A stretch of 64,000 bases of DNA from Actinoplanes utahensis (GTDB lineage Bacteria > Actinomycetota > Actinomycetes > Mycobacteriales > Micromonosporaceae): NCBI RefSeq assembly GCF_016862455.1, contig NZ_BOMZ01000094.1, positions 1-64,000 on the forward strand, in the 5' to 3' direction. The notes beneath the pieces are model-generated. The model had not been told where the DNA came from. It saw nothing but the letters and a program-made list of their open reading frames with translations, and ran no database searches. Positions within the stretch are counted from its first letter, which is position 1; the number at the start of each line of letters is the position of its first letter. Made by a program: the position numbers and the translations under genes. This document shows, piece after piece, positions 32,621-41,424 of the stretch.

Positions 32621-33070
32621 TCAGAACTCGTCGACCCGCGACGCCTGACCGGGGCACGAGGTGTCGATGGCCAGTTTGATCACCTCGTTCGCGGTGGCGT
32701 GGTCGATCGGCGTCCCGTCGCGCGAACCCATCGACCGGGTCGCGTCGACGACGTCCCCGCTCTTCGCGTCCTTGGCCAGCGCGTTGCAGATCACGTCGGC
32801 CATCGCCTGCAACTCCTCGTCGCCGCGGCCGCCACCCAGCTCCGGCAGCTTCTCTCGCACCACGCCCACGAAGGCGTACGTCCCCGCCTCCGGCGGCGTG
32901 CCCGCGGGTGTCGTGCCCGCGGGTGTCGTGCCCGCGGGTGTCGTGGCGGCGGGCCCGGTGGGCGGCGTCGTGGCGGTCTCCCCCGGAACGTTCACGTTGA
33001 CCGTGCATCCGCTCAGAGCGACGATCGCCGTCGCCATCAGGGTCACCATCGGCCGGCGTCTCGGCATCAT
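32621..33070 (-). CDS. DUF732-like lipoprotein
   Basis: A 149-residue lipoprotein. Signal MVTLMATAIVALSGC (lipobox LSGC, Cys ~22), a Thr/Pro/Ala linker with TTPAG repeats, then a small helical domain YAFVGVVREKLPELG...MADVICNALAKD...VIKLAIDTSCPG. Two cysteines sit at the positions used in DUF732, a secreted mycobacterial/actinobacterial domain of unknown function; the assignment is by pattern only. A perfect 3 x 15-bp tandem repeat encodes part of the linker. Confidence 0.75.
   Translation of the reverse strand: MMPRRRPMVTLMATAIVALSGCTVNVNVPGETATTPPTGPAATTPAGTTPAGTTPAGTPPEAGTYAFVGVVREKLPELGGGRGDEELQAMADVICNALAKDAKSGDVVDATRSMGSRDGTPIDHATANEVIKLAIDTSCPGQASRVDEF
32898..32942 (+). repeat. 3 x 15-bp perfect tandem repeat
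   Basis: Three identical copies of GTGCCCGCGGGTGTC in the linker of the DUF732-like lipoprotein gene, encoding TTPAG units. The length multiple of three keeps the frame, so copy number could vary without breaking the gene. Confidence 0.9.
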
Positions 33071-33258
33071 GGTCCATTTCTCGAGATCGTCGAAGGTCGG
33101 CGACGGCGACAGTAGAGGACGCCCGCCAGTGACGAATCACGGACCGCATCGCCGCGATATCCGCCGGTAACAGTCCACGGCTAGCGTGCGTGCCAACACG
33201 GTGACCCCGGTCCTTTCGTACGGGCGTTCGCGCACTTCAGGTGCCATGGAAGGGTGTC

Positions 33259-33999
33259 ATGAATCTGCTCCTGCTGACCGACGGCGACCGCGATGTGCTG
33301 CCGGTGCTGGACCTGCTGCCGTACGCCGTCCAGACCGCGCCGCTGGCCCGGTGGGCCGAAGCCGCCAAGACGCCCGACGTGGCCGCGATCCTGGTCGACG
33401 CCAGCGAACAGCTCAACCAGGGCCGCACGACCTGCCGGCTGATCCGGGCGAACCGGCCGGACACCCCCCTGCTCGCGGTCGTCCGCGAGGCCGGGCTGGT
33501 CTCCGTCGCCGTCGACTGGCGCGCCGACGACTTCCTCCTGACGACCGCCGGCCCGACCGAGGTGGCGACCCGGCTGAGCATGGCGGTGAGCCGGCGCGGG
33601 GCGGCCACCACCGCCGGGCAGGAGCTCATCCGGATCGGCGACCTGACCATCGACCCGCACAGCTACACGACTCGGCTGCGCGGCGATTCCCTGGCGCTGA
33701 CGTACAAGGAGTTCGAGCTGCTCAAGTTCCTCGCCCAGCAGCCCGGGCGGGTGTTCAGCCGCGACCAGTTGCTGCGTGAGGTCTGGGGTTACGACTACTT
33801 CGGCGGCACGCGTACGGTCGACGTCCACGTCCGCCGGCTGCGGGCGAAACTCGGGCCGCACTCCGAATCGATGATCGGCACCGTCCGCCAGGTCGGCTAC
33901 AAGTTCGTCGCTCCCGCCCCGGCGAGCCCGCTCCGGGTCGCCGACATGCTGCCCGCACCGGCGGCCTGGGACCGGGCCCCGATCACGTCGTCGATCTGA
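33259..33999 (+). CDS. GlnR-like OmpR-family response regulator
   Basis: A 246-residue regulator. The N-terminal receiver-like domain (1-115) begins MNLLLLTDGDRDVLPVLDLL and contains VAAILVDASEQLN. The switch lysine expected near VVREAGLVSV is not visible, as in the atypical receiver of GlnR. The C-terminal winged helix has LTYKEFELLKFLAQQPGRVF, REVWGYDYFGGTRTVDVHVR and RLRAKLGPHSESMIGTVRQV, a very close match to GlnR (recalled). GlnR controls nitrogen assimilation genes; this may be the genome's GlnR or a paralogue, as no other clue is adjacent. ATG at 33259 has GAAGGG upstream; an ATG at 33241 would add 6 residues. No histidine kinase gene is nearby. Confidence 0.88.
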   Translation: MNLLLLTDGDRDVLPVLDLLPYAVQTAPLARWAEAAKTPDVAAILVDASEQLNQGRTTCRLIRANRPDTPLLAVVREAGLVSVAVDWRADDFLLTTAGPTEVATRLSMAVSRRGAATTAGQELIRIGDLTIDPHSYTTRLRGDSLALTYKEFELLKFLAQQPGRVFSRDQLLREVWGYDYFGGTRTVDVHVRRLRAKLGPHSESMIGTVRQVGYKFVAPAPASPLRVADMLPAPAAWDRAPITSSI

Positions 34000-34001
34000 G
34001 C

Positions 34002-34670
34002 TCACTCCCGACTGGTCGTCAGGGCCGGGCGGGGAGAAGGCTGGAGCACGGCACGGAACACGATCGTCCCGCTGAACGCGACGCCGTCCACCTGATAGGC
34101 GTAGCAGCCGGGACCGGCGACCGTGGTGGTGGCGGGCAGGTCGCTGTTCTCCCGGGTGAGCACGGCGTGATGCCCGCCGTCACGCGGCTCCCCGACATAG
34201 GAGAACGTGACACCGGCAGCGCCCGGCGCGTCGATCCGGGCGGCCCGCACCAGCACCGGACCGGTGTACCCGGCGGCGATCCACCGCACCTTCTTCTCAT
34301 AGGCGCCGTCCGGGCGGCGGTCGCCGGGCCGCAGCTCCAGCACCGCCTCGCCACCGAGGTAGTCGGCGACCGGATGAACCGGCCCGTCCCCCAGCACCCG
34401 GCCCGCCTGCCCCGGGCCGGTCCACGGGCGCGCCGACGTCACCGGGCAGGGAGCGCCGGCCGCCACCGCGGGCAACCACAGCGGCGGCACGGTGAACGCG
34501 TCCCCGGACGGAGCGGGCGACGTCGCTCGCGGCTCCGGCGGCGAACTGTCACAGGCGACGGCGCCCAGCAGCGCCAGAGCCGCGGCGCATCCCCGGACCA
34601 CCGCCGCGGTCACCGCGCTACGCCCGGCGAACCCGGCCACCGGCGCCGGGCGCCCTTCCGATCCGTCCAT
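34002..34670 (-). CDS. Putative lipoprotein of unknown function
   Basis: A 222-residue protein. A long N-region (MDGSEGRPAPVAGFAGRSAV) leads to a hydrophobic stretch and lipobox AVAC (Cys ~41). The mature domain contains PVLVRAARIDAPGAAGVTFS and GCYAYQVDGVAFSGTIVFRA; a Tyr-Ala-Tyr beta sandwich-like region is plausible. Its stop lies 2 bases from the stop of the convergent GlnR-like gene, with no room for a shared terminator. Confidence 0.7.
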   Translation of the reverse strand: MDGSEGRPAPVAGFAGRSAVTAAVVRGCAAALALLGAVACDSSPPEPRATSPAPSGDAFTVPPLWLPAVAAGAPCPVTSARPWTGPGQAGRVLGDGPVHPVADYLGGEAVLELRPGDRRPDGAYEKKVRWIAAGYTGPVLVRAARIDAPGAAGVTFSYVGEPRDGGHHAVLTRENSDLPATTTVAGPGCYAYQVDGVAFSGTIVFRAVLQPSPRPALTTSRE

Positions 34671-34878
34671 CAGCTCTGCCCATCCCCGAGTGGCCCGGCG
34701 CTTCCGGATTGCTGTGGAGACCCGACTGTCTCACCGGCGCCCGGTGAACAGAAGCCGTCGACCGTGCCGATCGGCGGCAGGAGCGACGGCCGGTCGCCCC
34801 GCGCCCTGCTCCCCGCGCCCCGATCGGGGCTTGCGGACCTTCCGTATCGTGCCGGGGAAGCGAAACGAAGGCGGTGAC

Positions 34879-35133
34879 ATGGACACGCCCGGCAGCGCCC
34901 GCCGCACCGGCTCCCTGCGGACCGTGCTCCGGTTCGTCGTGCTGGCCGCGTTCGCCTGCGTCGCCCTCGTGATCACGCTGAATCTCGGTGTGGCGGTGCT
35001 CAGCGTCACCGGGCTGTCCGCCGATCCGCACGGCTACGGAGTGATCTTCGGAGTCGCGGTCTCGGTGGTCCTGGCACCGGTCGCCCTCGGACTGTGGCTG
35101 CTGTACCGATACCTGCGACACCCCCGCGCCTGA
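34879..35133 (+). CDS. Small two-helix membrane protein
   Basis: An 84-residue protein with GAAGG eight bases before the ATG. Two membrane helices: about residues 17-43 (VLRFVVLAAFACVALVITLN) and 55-77 (VIFGVAVSVVLAPVALGLWL), with a basic C-terminus. Function unknown. Confidence 0.65.
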   Translation: MDTPGSARRTGSLRTVLRFVVLAAFACVALVITLNLGVAVLSVTGLSADPHGYGVIFGVAVSVVLAPVALGLWLLYRYLRHPRA

Positions 35134-35207
35134 CTGCCGCCCGCAGAAGTCACGTGACCTACCCGGCCATGCGGGCAGCCCGCATGCAACCGGTGGACGC
35201 GCTGCGG

Positions 35208-36392
35208 TCAGGCCGGGTTGCCGGCGTGGGTGAGGGTCTCCCAGGCGGACATCAGGTTGTTGTTGCCGGCGGGACGCTGCGCCGCGGTGAGCGACGCGGT
35301 GTTGGTCATGGCGATGCCGAGGCGGTTGCTGAGGGCGTTGAAGCCCACCTCGGTGACCGGGCCGAGCTTGCGGTTGGCGAGGGCGCCGCCGCAGAGCCAC
35401 GCCGGCAGGGCGCCGGTGGAGTGCTTGGCGTGCAGGCCCATCGCGTGCCGGAGCCTCTCCTGCACCTCGGGGTACAGGTCGGCGCCCTGGATGCGGCTGG
35501 TCTCGGCGATGTGCGAGACGGCGGCGATCCCGTAGCCGGTGTGGGTGAAGTCCCGGCAGGTCTCCTGGGAGAGCCCGTCGACGAAGGTGGTCTGGTTGTT
35601 CCAGTACTTGACGATCTCGGCCCGAGTGTCGATCGAGGTTCCCGGCGGCGGCTTCGGCAGCGCGCCGTCGGAGGTCAGATGGATGTAGGCGGGCACCCGC
35701 TTGCGGAACGTGGCGACCGCCTGGTCGTAGACGGCCCGGTCGTCGAGGTGGACGCCGATGCCGACCGCCGCCTCGAGCTGGGTGAGCTGCCAGTTGCCGT
35801 TGTAGGCGGCCCGGTTCGCCAGGGCTTGCGGCAGATGGACGGTGCGCAGCATGGTGCCGAACCGGCCCGCGTGGGGCCAGCTCGCGTAGGTGTGCCGGAT
35901 GATCTCGGCGGCGCGCGGCCACACCGACGCGGCCCAGGACGCCTGCAGCGGCGCGTTGCTGTCGGTGTGCTGCTTGATCGTGCCGGACCAGGCGTCCATG
36001 ATCTGGATGGACTTGGCCGCGTAGCGGGAATCGCCGGTGTAATACCAGGCCAGAGCATGGGTGTACGCCGCAAAGGCGTCACGGCGCTCGTCGGTGCAGC
36101 CGTTGTCCGGGTTCGAGCTGGAACCGCACTCGACGGTGGCCCGCGGCTTCGGGGTGTAGGACAGCGACGCCGACGAGCTGGACATCATCGCGGCGTTCGC
36201 GGACTTCCACGGTTCGGCGCCGGCCTTCACCTTCGCCTTCACGAAGTCGAGTTGCGCTCTGCTCAGCAGCACCCCGGGATGTTTGAAGGCGACGGTCGCG
36301 GCCGGGGCGTCGGCGGGAGTGAACCAGGTCCACGAGGCGGCGGCCAGCGCGACGGCCGCGCCGACGGCCACGGCTTTGAAGCGGAGTGACAT
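35208..36392 (-). CDS. Secreted alginate-lyase-family polysaccharide lyase
   Basis: A 394-residue exported protein with an N-terminal signal (LRFKAVAVGAAVALAAASWT, cleavage after APAA near 33). The mature protein is an (alpha/alpha) toroid of the alginate lyase superfamily: DAFAAYTHALAWYYTGDSRY, AAKSIQIMDAWSGTIKQHTD, NGNWQLTQLEAAVGIGVHLD and the block QTTFVDGLSQETCRDFTHTG, which holds the conserved Asn/His/Arg surface. Polysaccharide breakdown outside the cell is likely; substrate is uncertain, as family members act on alginate or other uronates. ATG at 36392 is preferred over 36437 because the longer form would bury the signal peptide. Neither start has a strong ribosome binding site. Confidence 0.85.
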   Translation of the reverse strand: MSLRFKAVAVGAAVALAAASWTWFTPADAPAATVAFKHPGVLLSRAQLDFVKAKVKAGAEPWKSANAAMMSSSSASLSYTPKPRATVECGSSSNPDNGCTDERRDAFAAYTHALAWYYTGDSRYAAKSIQIMDAWSGTIKQHTDSNAPLQASWAASVWPRAAEIIRHTYASWPHAGRFGTMLRTVHLPQALANRAAYNGNWQLTQLEAAVGIGVHLDDRAVYDQAVATFRKRVPAYIHLTSDGALPKPPPGTSIDTRAEIVKYWNNQTTFVDGLSQETCRDFTHTGYGIAAVSHIAETSRIQGADLYPEVQERLRHAMGLHAKHSTGALPAWLCGGALANRKLGPVTEVGFNALSNRLGIAMTNTASLTAAQRPAGNNNLMSAWETLTHAGNPA

Positions 36393-36634
36393 GAGCGGAG
36401 ATGCTAGGTGCGCAAACCCGCAGAAACCATTCATCAAGGATTATTTAAAGATCGGCTGATACCGCAGCCGGCATCTGGGACGACGACGGCCACCGGTGCG
36501 GGTCGCACCGTGCCGGCGCGGTATCGCTCCCGACGCTGGTGTCGCGCTTTCGGCTGCTGAGCGCGGGCGACAGACGCCGGGACCGGACGGGCCTCCGGAC
36601 GCGACCGGGTGAGCGGCCGGGCGGCGGCACCGAG

Positions 36635-36865
36635 ATGACCGCCGAGGAAGCTCGCGCCGATGACCTGACCGCGTTACTGCCCACTCTGCGCCTGCCGGAC
36701 GAGCCCGCCACCGCGGAGACTTGCACCATGGACCTGCACCTGGCATCCGGCGGCACCATCCATGTCGAGGCCGACGGTTGCCGGCGCGTGCTGGTCGAGC
36801 CGGCGAACGGCTCCAGCGTCTACCGCCAGAGCAGCACACGCCTGACCTCTCTGTTGTTCCCTTAG
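36635..36865 (+). CDS. Possible small hypothetical protein
   Basis: A 76-residue frame reading MTAEEARADDLTALLPTLRL then LHLASGGTIHVEADGCRRVL. It could be the C-terminal part of a longer protein or a free-standing gene. No clear ribosome binding site and no family. The opposite strand is also open, so coding here is uncertain. Confidence 0.35.
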   Translation: MTAEEARADDLTALLPTLRLPDEPATAETCTMDLHLASGGTIHVEADGCRRVLVEPANGSSVYRQSSTRLTSLLFP

Positions 36866-36961
36866 TTCTGTTCGGTACCGAGTGCCGTGACGCCGGCTCG
36901 CCACCCGCCAGGCACACCAACGGCCGACGCACCACAAGGAGGGCGCCGAGCCCCGCCGAAG

Positions 36962-37279
36962 TCATGGAAACGACAAGCTGCTGGGCAACCGGCTGCCATG
37001 CACGCTCATGCGCTCGACGGTGGAAGCGCCGCGCAGAAATCCCGCCGCGCTGATTCGCGCAACCGTTTCGCGATAGCCCGGTGATGCCTCGAGCGCATCA
37101 GCCGCCGCGTGGTCCTCCCAGAGGGTCACCACCACGCATTCGGCACCTTCCCGCCCGAACAGCAGGCCGAGAAAGCCGGGCTGGGAACTGAACATCGGAA
37201 GCGACTCCTCGGCGGCGAAACGTTCGTACTCGGCAGCCCGGCCCTCGTCCACCTGCGTGCGCCACATTCGCATGATCAT
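36962..37279 (-). CDS. ABM-domain (antibiotic biosynthesis monooxygenase-like) protein
   Basis: A 105-residue ferredoxin-like alpha/beta barrel protein: MIMRMWRTQVDEGRAAEYER, MFSSQPGFLGLLFGREGAEC and VVVTLWEDHAAADALEASPG are the typical strands and helix of the ABM family. Members include quinol monooxygenases and heme-degrading enzymes, but many are uncharacterised. The protein is probably a small dimeric cytosolic enzyme; no substrate clue is adjacent. The start could also be ATG at 37273. Confidence 0.8.
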   Translation of the reverse strand: MIMRMWRTQVDEGRAAEYERFAAEESLPMFSSQPGFLGLLFGREGAECVVVTLWEDHAAADALEASPGYRETVARISAAGFLRGASTVERMSVHGSRLPSSLSFP

Positions 37280-37405
37280 GCGTTCATGATGCCGACCAGC
37301 CAGGCCCCGTCCGGAAGCGAGGGCGTGCTTGCGCTTCCGTTGGCCGGCTGTTCGTCTCGATCGCCTCCCCGCGCGTTCGTTGCGGACGGGTGCCAGGATG
37401 CCGTC

Positions 37406-37744
37406 GTGACGACACCTCTTACGCCCAGGCGGGCGATCCTTGCCTCATGTGGCCGGGCGGCGGCTGTTCTCACGGCGGCGACGGGTGTGTTCCTTCTCGG
37501 CGTCTACATGCAGGGCGACGGCTTCTGCAACCCTGAGGAGACCGCCGTGAACGCGTTGATCATGGCCGTCATGGTTGCGGTCGTCGGCTTGGCCGCTGTG
37601 GCACTCAGCGTGCTGCGGCGACGGTATCGGGGAGTGCGGTCCGCGGCACTGGCCGGATGGAGCGCGACCCTGCTGCCGGCTTATCTGCTCCTGGAATGCG
37701 CAGCGCGGTACGTGGCATCGGTCCCTCCGGGATGCCCGATGTGA
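37406..37744 (+). CDS. Membrane protein of unknown function
   Basis: A 112-residue protein with a GTG start. Three membrane helices: AAVLTAATGVFLLGVYM (~17-35), NALIMAVMVAVVGLAAVALS (~44-65) and LAGWSATLLPAYLLLECAA (~78-98). The segment GDGFCNPEETAV in the first loop and CAARYVASVPPGCPM at the end contain cysteines that could pair outside the membrane. Longer upstream starts are open in frame but have no signal-like sequence. Confidence 0.6.
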   Translation: MTTPLTPRRAILASCGRAAAVLTAATGVFLLGVYMQGDGFCNPEETAVNALIMAVMVAVVGLAAVALSVLRRRYRGVRSAALAGWSATLLPAYLLLECAARYVASVPPGCPM

Positions 37745-37904
37745 TGCTCGCTCGGCGGTCCGTCGCCGCGGTGCTCCTTGGTGGCATTCGTGACGGTTGA
37801 CGATCATGACGCGCCGGAGACCGGGCCATCCGCCCGCCCTCGGCATGCGGGGACGTTGTCGGCACTGCGTCGCCGTGACGTCGCGCTGCCGGGCGGGCCG
37901 GTGT

Positions 37905-38639
37905 TCAGCCGAGATGGTTCGCGGCGACACGGACCAGGTGCCACAGCACTGCGCTCAGCGTCGCGGTGACCCCTGTCGCGATGGCCATGAGATGCCACGC
38001 ACCCCAGAGCCGCCGGGCCGACACCAGACACGCGAGGACGGCGAGCGGGACGATGACCCCGACCAGTTCCGCGGCGAGGACCCCCCGGGCGAAGGCGGCG
38101 TCCGGACCGTCGACCGCGAGCAGGCGCCAGGGCGGTGCCGCGGCGATCTGCGACCACCCCTCGCCGGACAGCAGCCCGCAGGAGGCGCCCGCGGCCAGCG
38201 CGGCGCTCCGTAGCCGCCCGGTGCGTGCCGTCAGGCCCAACAGGCCCAGTGCCGGTCCCGCGACCATCGACACCGACGACCAGGCCGTGGTCATGACCGC
38301 CAGCGAACGCAGTCCGTACCAGTCCGCCGACGACCCGTCCACCAGCACGCCGCCGCTCCAGCGGCGGCTGATCACGAGGATCAGGAGGTAATAGACGAGA
38401 GTGGCCGAGATCAGCAGCAGGGTCGCCCGCGTCACCGCACTGCGGCGATCCGGGGCGGTGTGCCCGGCCAGCACCGCCGCAGAGCCCCAGGCGAGGCCGC
38501 TGCTGACCAGAGCGGTCATGACCTGCCGGGCCGTACCGTCGACAGCATCGACGGTGAACGCCAGCAGGCCGAGCACCGCCCCCGCCACGACGATCGCTGC
38601 GGTTCCACGTGCGGGACGCCGCACACCGACGTTGACCAC
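37905..38639 (-). CDS. Polytopic membrane protein (DUF6518-like)
   Basis: A 244-residue protein with about seven membrane helices, e.g. GTAAIVVAGAVLGLLAFTVD, ATLLLISATLVYYLLILVIS and HLMAIATGVTATLSAVLWHL. The pattern WYGLRSLAVMTTAWSSVSMV between helices recalls DUF6518 proteins, which have no known function. The start is taken as GTG at 38639 because GGGAGG lies just upstream; a TTG at 38672 would add 11 polar residues. Confidence 0.7.
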   Translation of the reverse strand: MVNVGVRRPARGTAAIVVAGAVLGLLAFTVDAVDGTARQVMTALVSSGLAWGSAAVLAGHTAPDRRSAVTRATLLLISATLVYYLLILVISRRWSGGVLVDGSSADWYGLRSLAVMTTAWSSVSMVAGPALGLLGLTARTGRLRSAALAAGASCGLLSGEGWSQIAAAPPWRLLAVDGPDAAFARGVLAAELVGVIVPLAVLACLVSARRLWGAWHLMAIATGVTATLSAVLWHLVRVAANHLG

Positions 38640-39016
38640 GCCCACCTCCCGGCCGGTCGGCCACGATACCAACGCCGACGATGACGCCGATCGTCGATGT
38701 CATGCACCGCAACGGACTACCGGTCGTACGCTCCGTCGCGGCCGGCCTTCGGGTATCGGGCACGCGCCGGCATGTGAAGGCGCCATTCGGCTGCCCCAGC
38801 GCCCCAGCGTCGATATATGAACCGTCCAAGATCGCGGATTCGTGGGCGCATCGGAATGGACGAGCAAGGTCGCATATCAGCCGGACATCGCGGCCGCGCT
38901 GCCGGGAGGCGTACGAGGACGGCCGTCTCCACCGTGACGCACCGGACCCGAGGGCGGCCTTCGTGTCCGTCAGGGGCGTCGAAGACGGTGACCGGCAGCA
39001 CCCCGACGGTCGTTCC
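38640..39016. other. No gene recognised
   Basis: Short open frames on both strands lack ribosome binding sites and family-like sequence. The region must hold the promoter for the minus-strand gene ending at 37905. No repeats or hairpins stood out. Confidence 0.4.
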
Positions 39017-39523
39017 TCACGGGCGCCATGTGGCCTGCCGCCGGCCTCCGCTGCTCGCGATGACCTTGCCGCCTCCGGTTTTCGACGCGAAGTACACCTC
39101 GCCGATGATGCGCTGGCCCTCGCTGAGCGTCGACGGTTTGCTGAGGAGCAGGTCCGTCTTCTCGTGGGCGCTGGGCGGGACGTCCGTACCGGCGAGCAGA
39201 CCGTCGGGCGCCTCGTAGACCAGCTGGACCGAGGACGTCGCATCGACCTCGCCCGAGACGCCGCGTACCGAGACCTGGACGCGGACCATGGACGCGATGA
39301 CGGCGCCGGGTTTCCACGACGACGACTTGCCGTCGTACTCGTCCTCGTGGAAGACGACGACCCGGGGGGCGGAGACCGTGTACTCGACGCGGCCGGTGTC
39401 CGTGCTGATCTGCGCCCCCGTCCCATAGGGAACGGGAGTGACCGCGGCGGCCGCGGGCCCGGATCCGGTGGCACACAGCGCTGCCGCCAGGACGGCGGTG
39501 GACAGACGGCGAACGAAGACCAT
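39017..39523 (-). CDS. Secreted protein, DUF4352-like
   Basis: A 168-residue protein with a clear signal peptide (MVFVRRLSTAVLAAALCATG, cleavage near AAAA-VTP). The mature part VEYTVSAPRVVVFHEDEYDG, then PGAVIASMVRVQVSVRGVSG and TDLLLSKPSTLSEGQRIIGE has the strand pattern of DUF4352 immunoglobulin-like extracellular proteins. There is no lipobox Cys, so it is probably released or held noncovalently. A longer frame upstream to 39703 lacks coding character. Confidence 0.65.
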   Translation of the reverse strand: MVFVRRLSTAVLAAALCATGSGPAAAAVTPVPYGTGAQISTDTGRVEYTVSAPRVVVFHEDEYDGKSSSWKPGAVIASMVRVQVSVRGVSGEVDATSSVQLVYEAPDGLLAGTDVPPSAHEKTDLLLSKPSTLSEGQRIIGEVYFASKTGGGKVIASSGGRRQATWRP

Positions 39524-39787
39524 GCTGCGACCGTACGGACACCCCGCCGCCCACGATCCACAACCGCCACCTGTCACCCGGCCGGGTGCGCCGGAACGTG
39601 GTCCCCGAGCCGGCCGGGTCCCGGCCGGTGGACCATCCGCGGGACGCGGCGCCGAGCCCGGCCGTTGTCCCGGTCGGCGCCGACCTGACCTCAGTCGACG
39701 CACGGGGGATGCATGACGGTGAGGCGCTCGGCTGGTACGCGCCCCGGGTCAGCGGAGGACTGCCGATTCGGTTCACCTCCGCGCCTC

Positions 39788-40327
39788 ATGGTTGCGGGTG
39801 TGGGATGCGTGCAGCCGACCGTCGTCTCGGTCGAATGGGACTTCGGGTACGACTCGCTTCTGCTGAACCGCTCGCCCGGTGTCATCGGTGTCGACGAACT
39901 GAATCCTGCCGAACTTGATCTTTCTCCCGAACTGGCCGACCGGCTGAAGGCTCTGCTAGAGCGCCATGAACGGGTGTACGGGCACTGGGTTCACCAGTCG
40001 ATGTCCGGAGCCGAGGAAGAAACGGACGAAGAGCGCCGGGACTTGACAGGGCTGCGGGCAGACACGCGGGCCGTCGCCGCGAATACCGGAGAGCCGAGGA
40101 GCGACGAACCACTCGTTCACGAATCGGTCGAGTGTCTGGGCGTCGGCTTCGCCGCCGGCGGCCATAACGCGGGCTTGCCGAGCGGGATAGCGGGCGCCGG
40201 GCGCCAGGTGCCGCCGGCTACGATCCGCGCTGTGCCACCGGCGCCCACGGCGACGATCTCGCAGCGAAAGTCGCCCGGTCGGCGAGCAGGCCGCGAAGCG
40301 CCGTCAGGTCGGGGTAGGAAGCCGTGA
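39788..40327 (+). CDS. Hypothetical protein, possibly damaged at its 3' end
   Basis: A 179-residue frame. The N-terminal part reads VVSVEWDFGYDSLLLNRSPG, AELDLSPELADRLKALLERH and looks like a real protein of an uncharacterised actinobacterial type. After about residue 105 the sequence becomes Arg/Pro/Gly-rich and overlaps, on the other strand, DNA-ligase-like text, so the original C-terminus was probably lost. No clear ribosome binding site precedes the ATG at 39788. Confidence 0.4.
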   Translation: MVAGVGCVQPTVVSVEWDFGYDSLLLNRSPGVIGVDELNPAELDLSPELADRLKALLERHERVYGHWVHQSMSGAEEETDEERRDLTGLRADTRAVAANTGEPRSDEPLVHESVECLGVGFAAGGHNAGLPSGIAGAGRQVPPATIRAVPPAPTATISQRKSPGRRAGREAPSGRGRKP

Positions 40328-40405
40328 CGTCGTTGCAGTCACGCGATAGCACCCATACCCTGCCGCCGTTGACGTAGCTGATCGCGCGAATCCCATCGTT
40401 CGCCA
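40150..40405 (-). pseudogene. ATP-dependent DNA ligase fragment
   Basis: The minus strand reads NDGIRAISYVNGGRVWVLSR, DCNDVTASYPDLTALRGLLA, then after a small frame change EIVAVGAGGTARIVAGGTWR. In ATP-dependent DNA ligases (LigC/LigD type) the nucleotidyltransferase lysine lies just before G(V/I)RA, followed by this VLSRNGxDVTxxYPEL block and DGEIVAL. Here the catalytic KxDG lysine is missing (NDG remains) and no more of the domain is present. It is a short dead fragment. Confidence 0.6.
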
Positions 40406-40638
40406 GACTCGGGATGCCTCATGAGACATCGCGTCGATGGTGACGACGGCGGTGAACCGCTTGATGCGCGCCTCGGCCATTCCGGCCTCCGCGCGGAAGA
40501 CAGACGATGACGCACATCGAAGTCTGACGAGAGCGCTGTCGAGCCGCTTGCAGAACACGCAAGCGGCCCTCCACAGCAGACTCGGATAGCCTGATCATGT
40601 AGCCACGGAGTGCAGGTCCGGCGGAAGGGAAGGGCAAC

Positions 40639-41424
40639 ATGCGGTTCGCCATCAATCTCCCCCCGTTCGCGCCACCGGCGACGCTGGTCGCGCTCGCCGT
40701 CGACGCGGAGCAGGCAGGCTGGGACGGGGTCTTCTTCTGGGATCACCTGACCTGGGAGCCCGAGCTGCGACTCGACGTGCACGACCCCTGGGTGCTGCTC
40801 GGCGCCGCCGCCACCAGCACCGAACGCGTACTCCTGGGCACCATGGTCACTCCGCTGGCCCGGCGGCGGCCGTGGAAAGTCGCGAAGGAGCTCACCACCC
40901 TCGACCACCTCAGTGGCGGCCGCGCCGTTCTCGGTGTGGGACTGGGTGCGCCGGCGGACGCCGAGTTCGAGGCCTTCGGGGAGCGGGGAGAGGCGCGCCA
41001 CCGCGCGGCCGTGCTCGACGAAGGCCTGACGGTTCTCGACGGCCTCCTGCGCGGACCGGTCGATCACGACGGGAAGCACTTCACCGTGCGCACCGAGATG
41101 CTCCCGCGCCCGGTTCAGCAGCCTCGCCCGCCGATTTGGGTAGCGGGCGAGAGCCCGCACCGCCGTCCGCTGGAGCGTGCCGCTCGGTGGGACGGGTTCG
41201 TTCCCCTCTCCGGCACCGAGACGCTGACCCCCGACAAGCTCGCTGCCTACCTCGACGGCATCGAACGCCCAGCGGCGTGGGACGTGGTCGCCCTCCACGC
41301 GGACGGCTTCTCCGCCGACGAGTACGCGTCCGCCGGCGCCACCTGGTTGGTAGAGGGCATCGGCCCCGACGGCGACTGGATCGACACGCTCCGAACCATG
41401 ATTCGCCGCGGACCACGTAACTGA
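40639..41424 (+). CDS. LLM-class flavin-dependent oxidoreductase
   Basis: A 261-residue TIM-barrel enzyme of the bacterial luciferase-like superfamily. Family features: N-terminal MRFAINLPPFAPPATLVALA, the motif AEQAGWDGVFFWDHL, TERVLLGTMVTPLARRRPWK and LTTLDHLSGGRAVLGVGLGA (flavin phosphate-binding region), and PIWVAGESPHRRPLERAARW. It probably uses FMN or F420 to oxidise or reduce a small organic substrate, not identifiable here. AAGGGAAGGGCAAC precedes the ATG. No operon partner. Confidence 0.9.
   Translation: MRFAINLPPFAPPATLVALAVDAEQAGWDGVFFWDHLTWEPELRLDVHDPWVLLGAAATSTERVLLGTMVTPLARRRPWKVAKELTTLDHLSGGRAVLGVGLGAPADAEFEAFGERGEARHRAAVLDEGLTVLDGLLRGPVDHDGKHFTVRTEMLPRPVQQPRPPIWVAGESPHRRPLERAARWDGFVPLSGTETLTPDKLAAYLDGIERPAAWDVVALHADGFSADEYASAGATWLVEGIGPDGDWIDTLRTMIRRGPRN

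Noticed and set aside
36539..36634. N-terminal extension of the small frame ending at 36865
   Set aside because: Arg-rich non-coding-like sequence without a ribosome binding site.
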